From positions 166,509 to 230,508 of the forward strand of contig NMRB01001034.1 in assembly GCA_002633025.1 (NCBI GenBank): a DNA stretch of 64,000 nt, written 5' to 3'. Shown here in pieces: positions 63,852 through 64,000 of the stretch. Numbering within the stretch: the stretch's first letter is position 1; each line of letters begins with the position of its first letter. This stretch comes from Notospermus geniculatus (taxonomy: Eukaryota; Nemertea; Pilidiophora; Heteronemertea; Lineidae). Below the pieces are notes generated by a model that was not told the DNA's origin, did not search any database, and saw only the letters and a list, made by a program, of their open reading frames with translations. Made by a program: the position numbers and the translations under genes.

Positions 63852-64000
63852 GTGGGGGTCAGGGGATTTCATCTCCTAGTAAAAAATATCTGTTCTTGAT
63901 CATGTGGGATGAAAACAGCAAATGTTTCAGTCCATTTAAACTGAATTGAGCAGTCTGCTGGCAATGAGTGCACTGGAAACATAGCATCCCAAAATAGGCC

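Noticed and set aside
1-64000. CRISPR arrays, bacterial operons, phage or plasmid features
   Set aside because: Nothing of the kind is present; introns, SINEs and MITEs show nuclear animal DNA.

Overview
This is animal genomic DNA. It has multi-exon genes with GT-AG introns, tRNA-derived SINEs, many hairpin MITEs, minisatellites and assembly gaps (N runs at 22245-22349, 39504-40002 and 53013-53049). The gene content and repeat style (TTTTTAGCTCACCAGTGAGC-type repeats, tandem repeats, gag relics) suggest a marine invertebrate. I cannot name the phylum from sequence alone. I see no bacterial-type operons, CRISPR arrays or intact viruses.

Two protein-coding loci are well supported. (1) On the plus strand, 13 phase-compatible exons between 6854 and 18745 encode the C-terminal two thirds of REV1, the Y-family translesion polymerase and scaffold. 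They cover part of the palm with the catalytic SCDE motif, the thumb/fingers and little-finger regions, two ubiquitin-binding motifs and the C-terminal domain that binds REV7 and other translesion polymerases. The 5' exons (BRCT, first palm motif) are not in the window, so 1-6853 is probably a large intron. (2) On the minus strand, one exon of about 4 kb (57455-53442) encodes a 1337-residue, mostly disordered, probably nuclear protein. It has SUMO-interaction-like motifs, a CtBP-type DLS motif and basic clusters. I do not recognise its family.

Between them, 18.7-53.4 kb is repeat-dominated. It holds a Ty3/Gypsy-type gag fragment (20247-19687) and a Copia-type gag relic (21845-21159), both on the minus strand, a CpG-rich patch near 22.4-23.05 kb, eight copies of one tRNA-derived SINE, several MITE families, and two weak candidate exon regions on the minus strand (46219-46345 and 27258-27777). 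The right end, 57.8-64 kb, is mostly unexplained sequence with scattered MITEs.

The most interesting structure is repeat architecture rather than a new gene system. One item is a tandem repeat with an exact 145-bp period whose monomers each carry a CTCF-consensus-like box; a related dispersed segment carries a DR3-type nuclear-receptor half-site cassette four times. Others are precise MITE insertions with readable target-site duplications (TTAA; TTA/TAA/ATT; CAG/CTG), including one inside a SINE and one inside another MITE, and a pair of about 0.7-kb foldback elements joined head to head around 50.68 kb. These are observations from reading; none has been checked by alignment or search.
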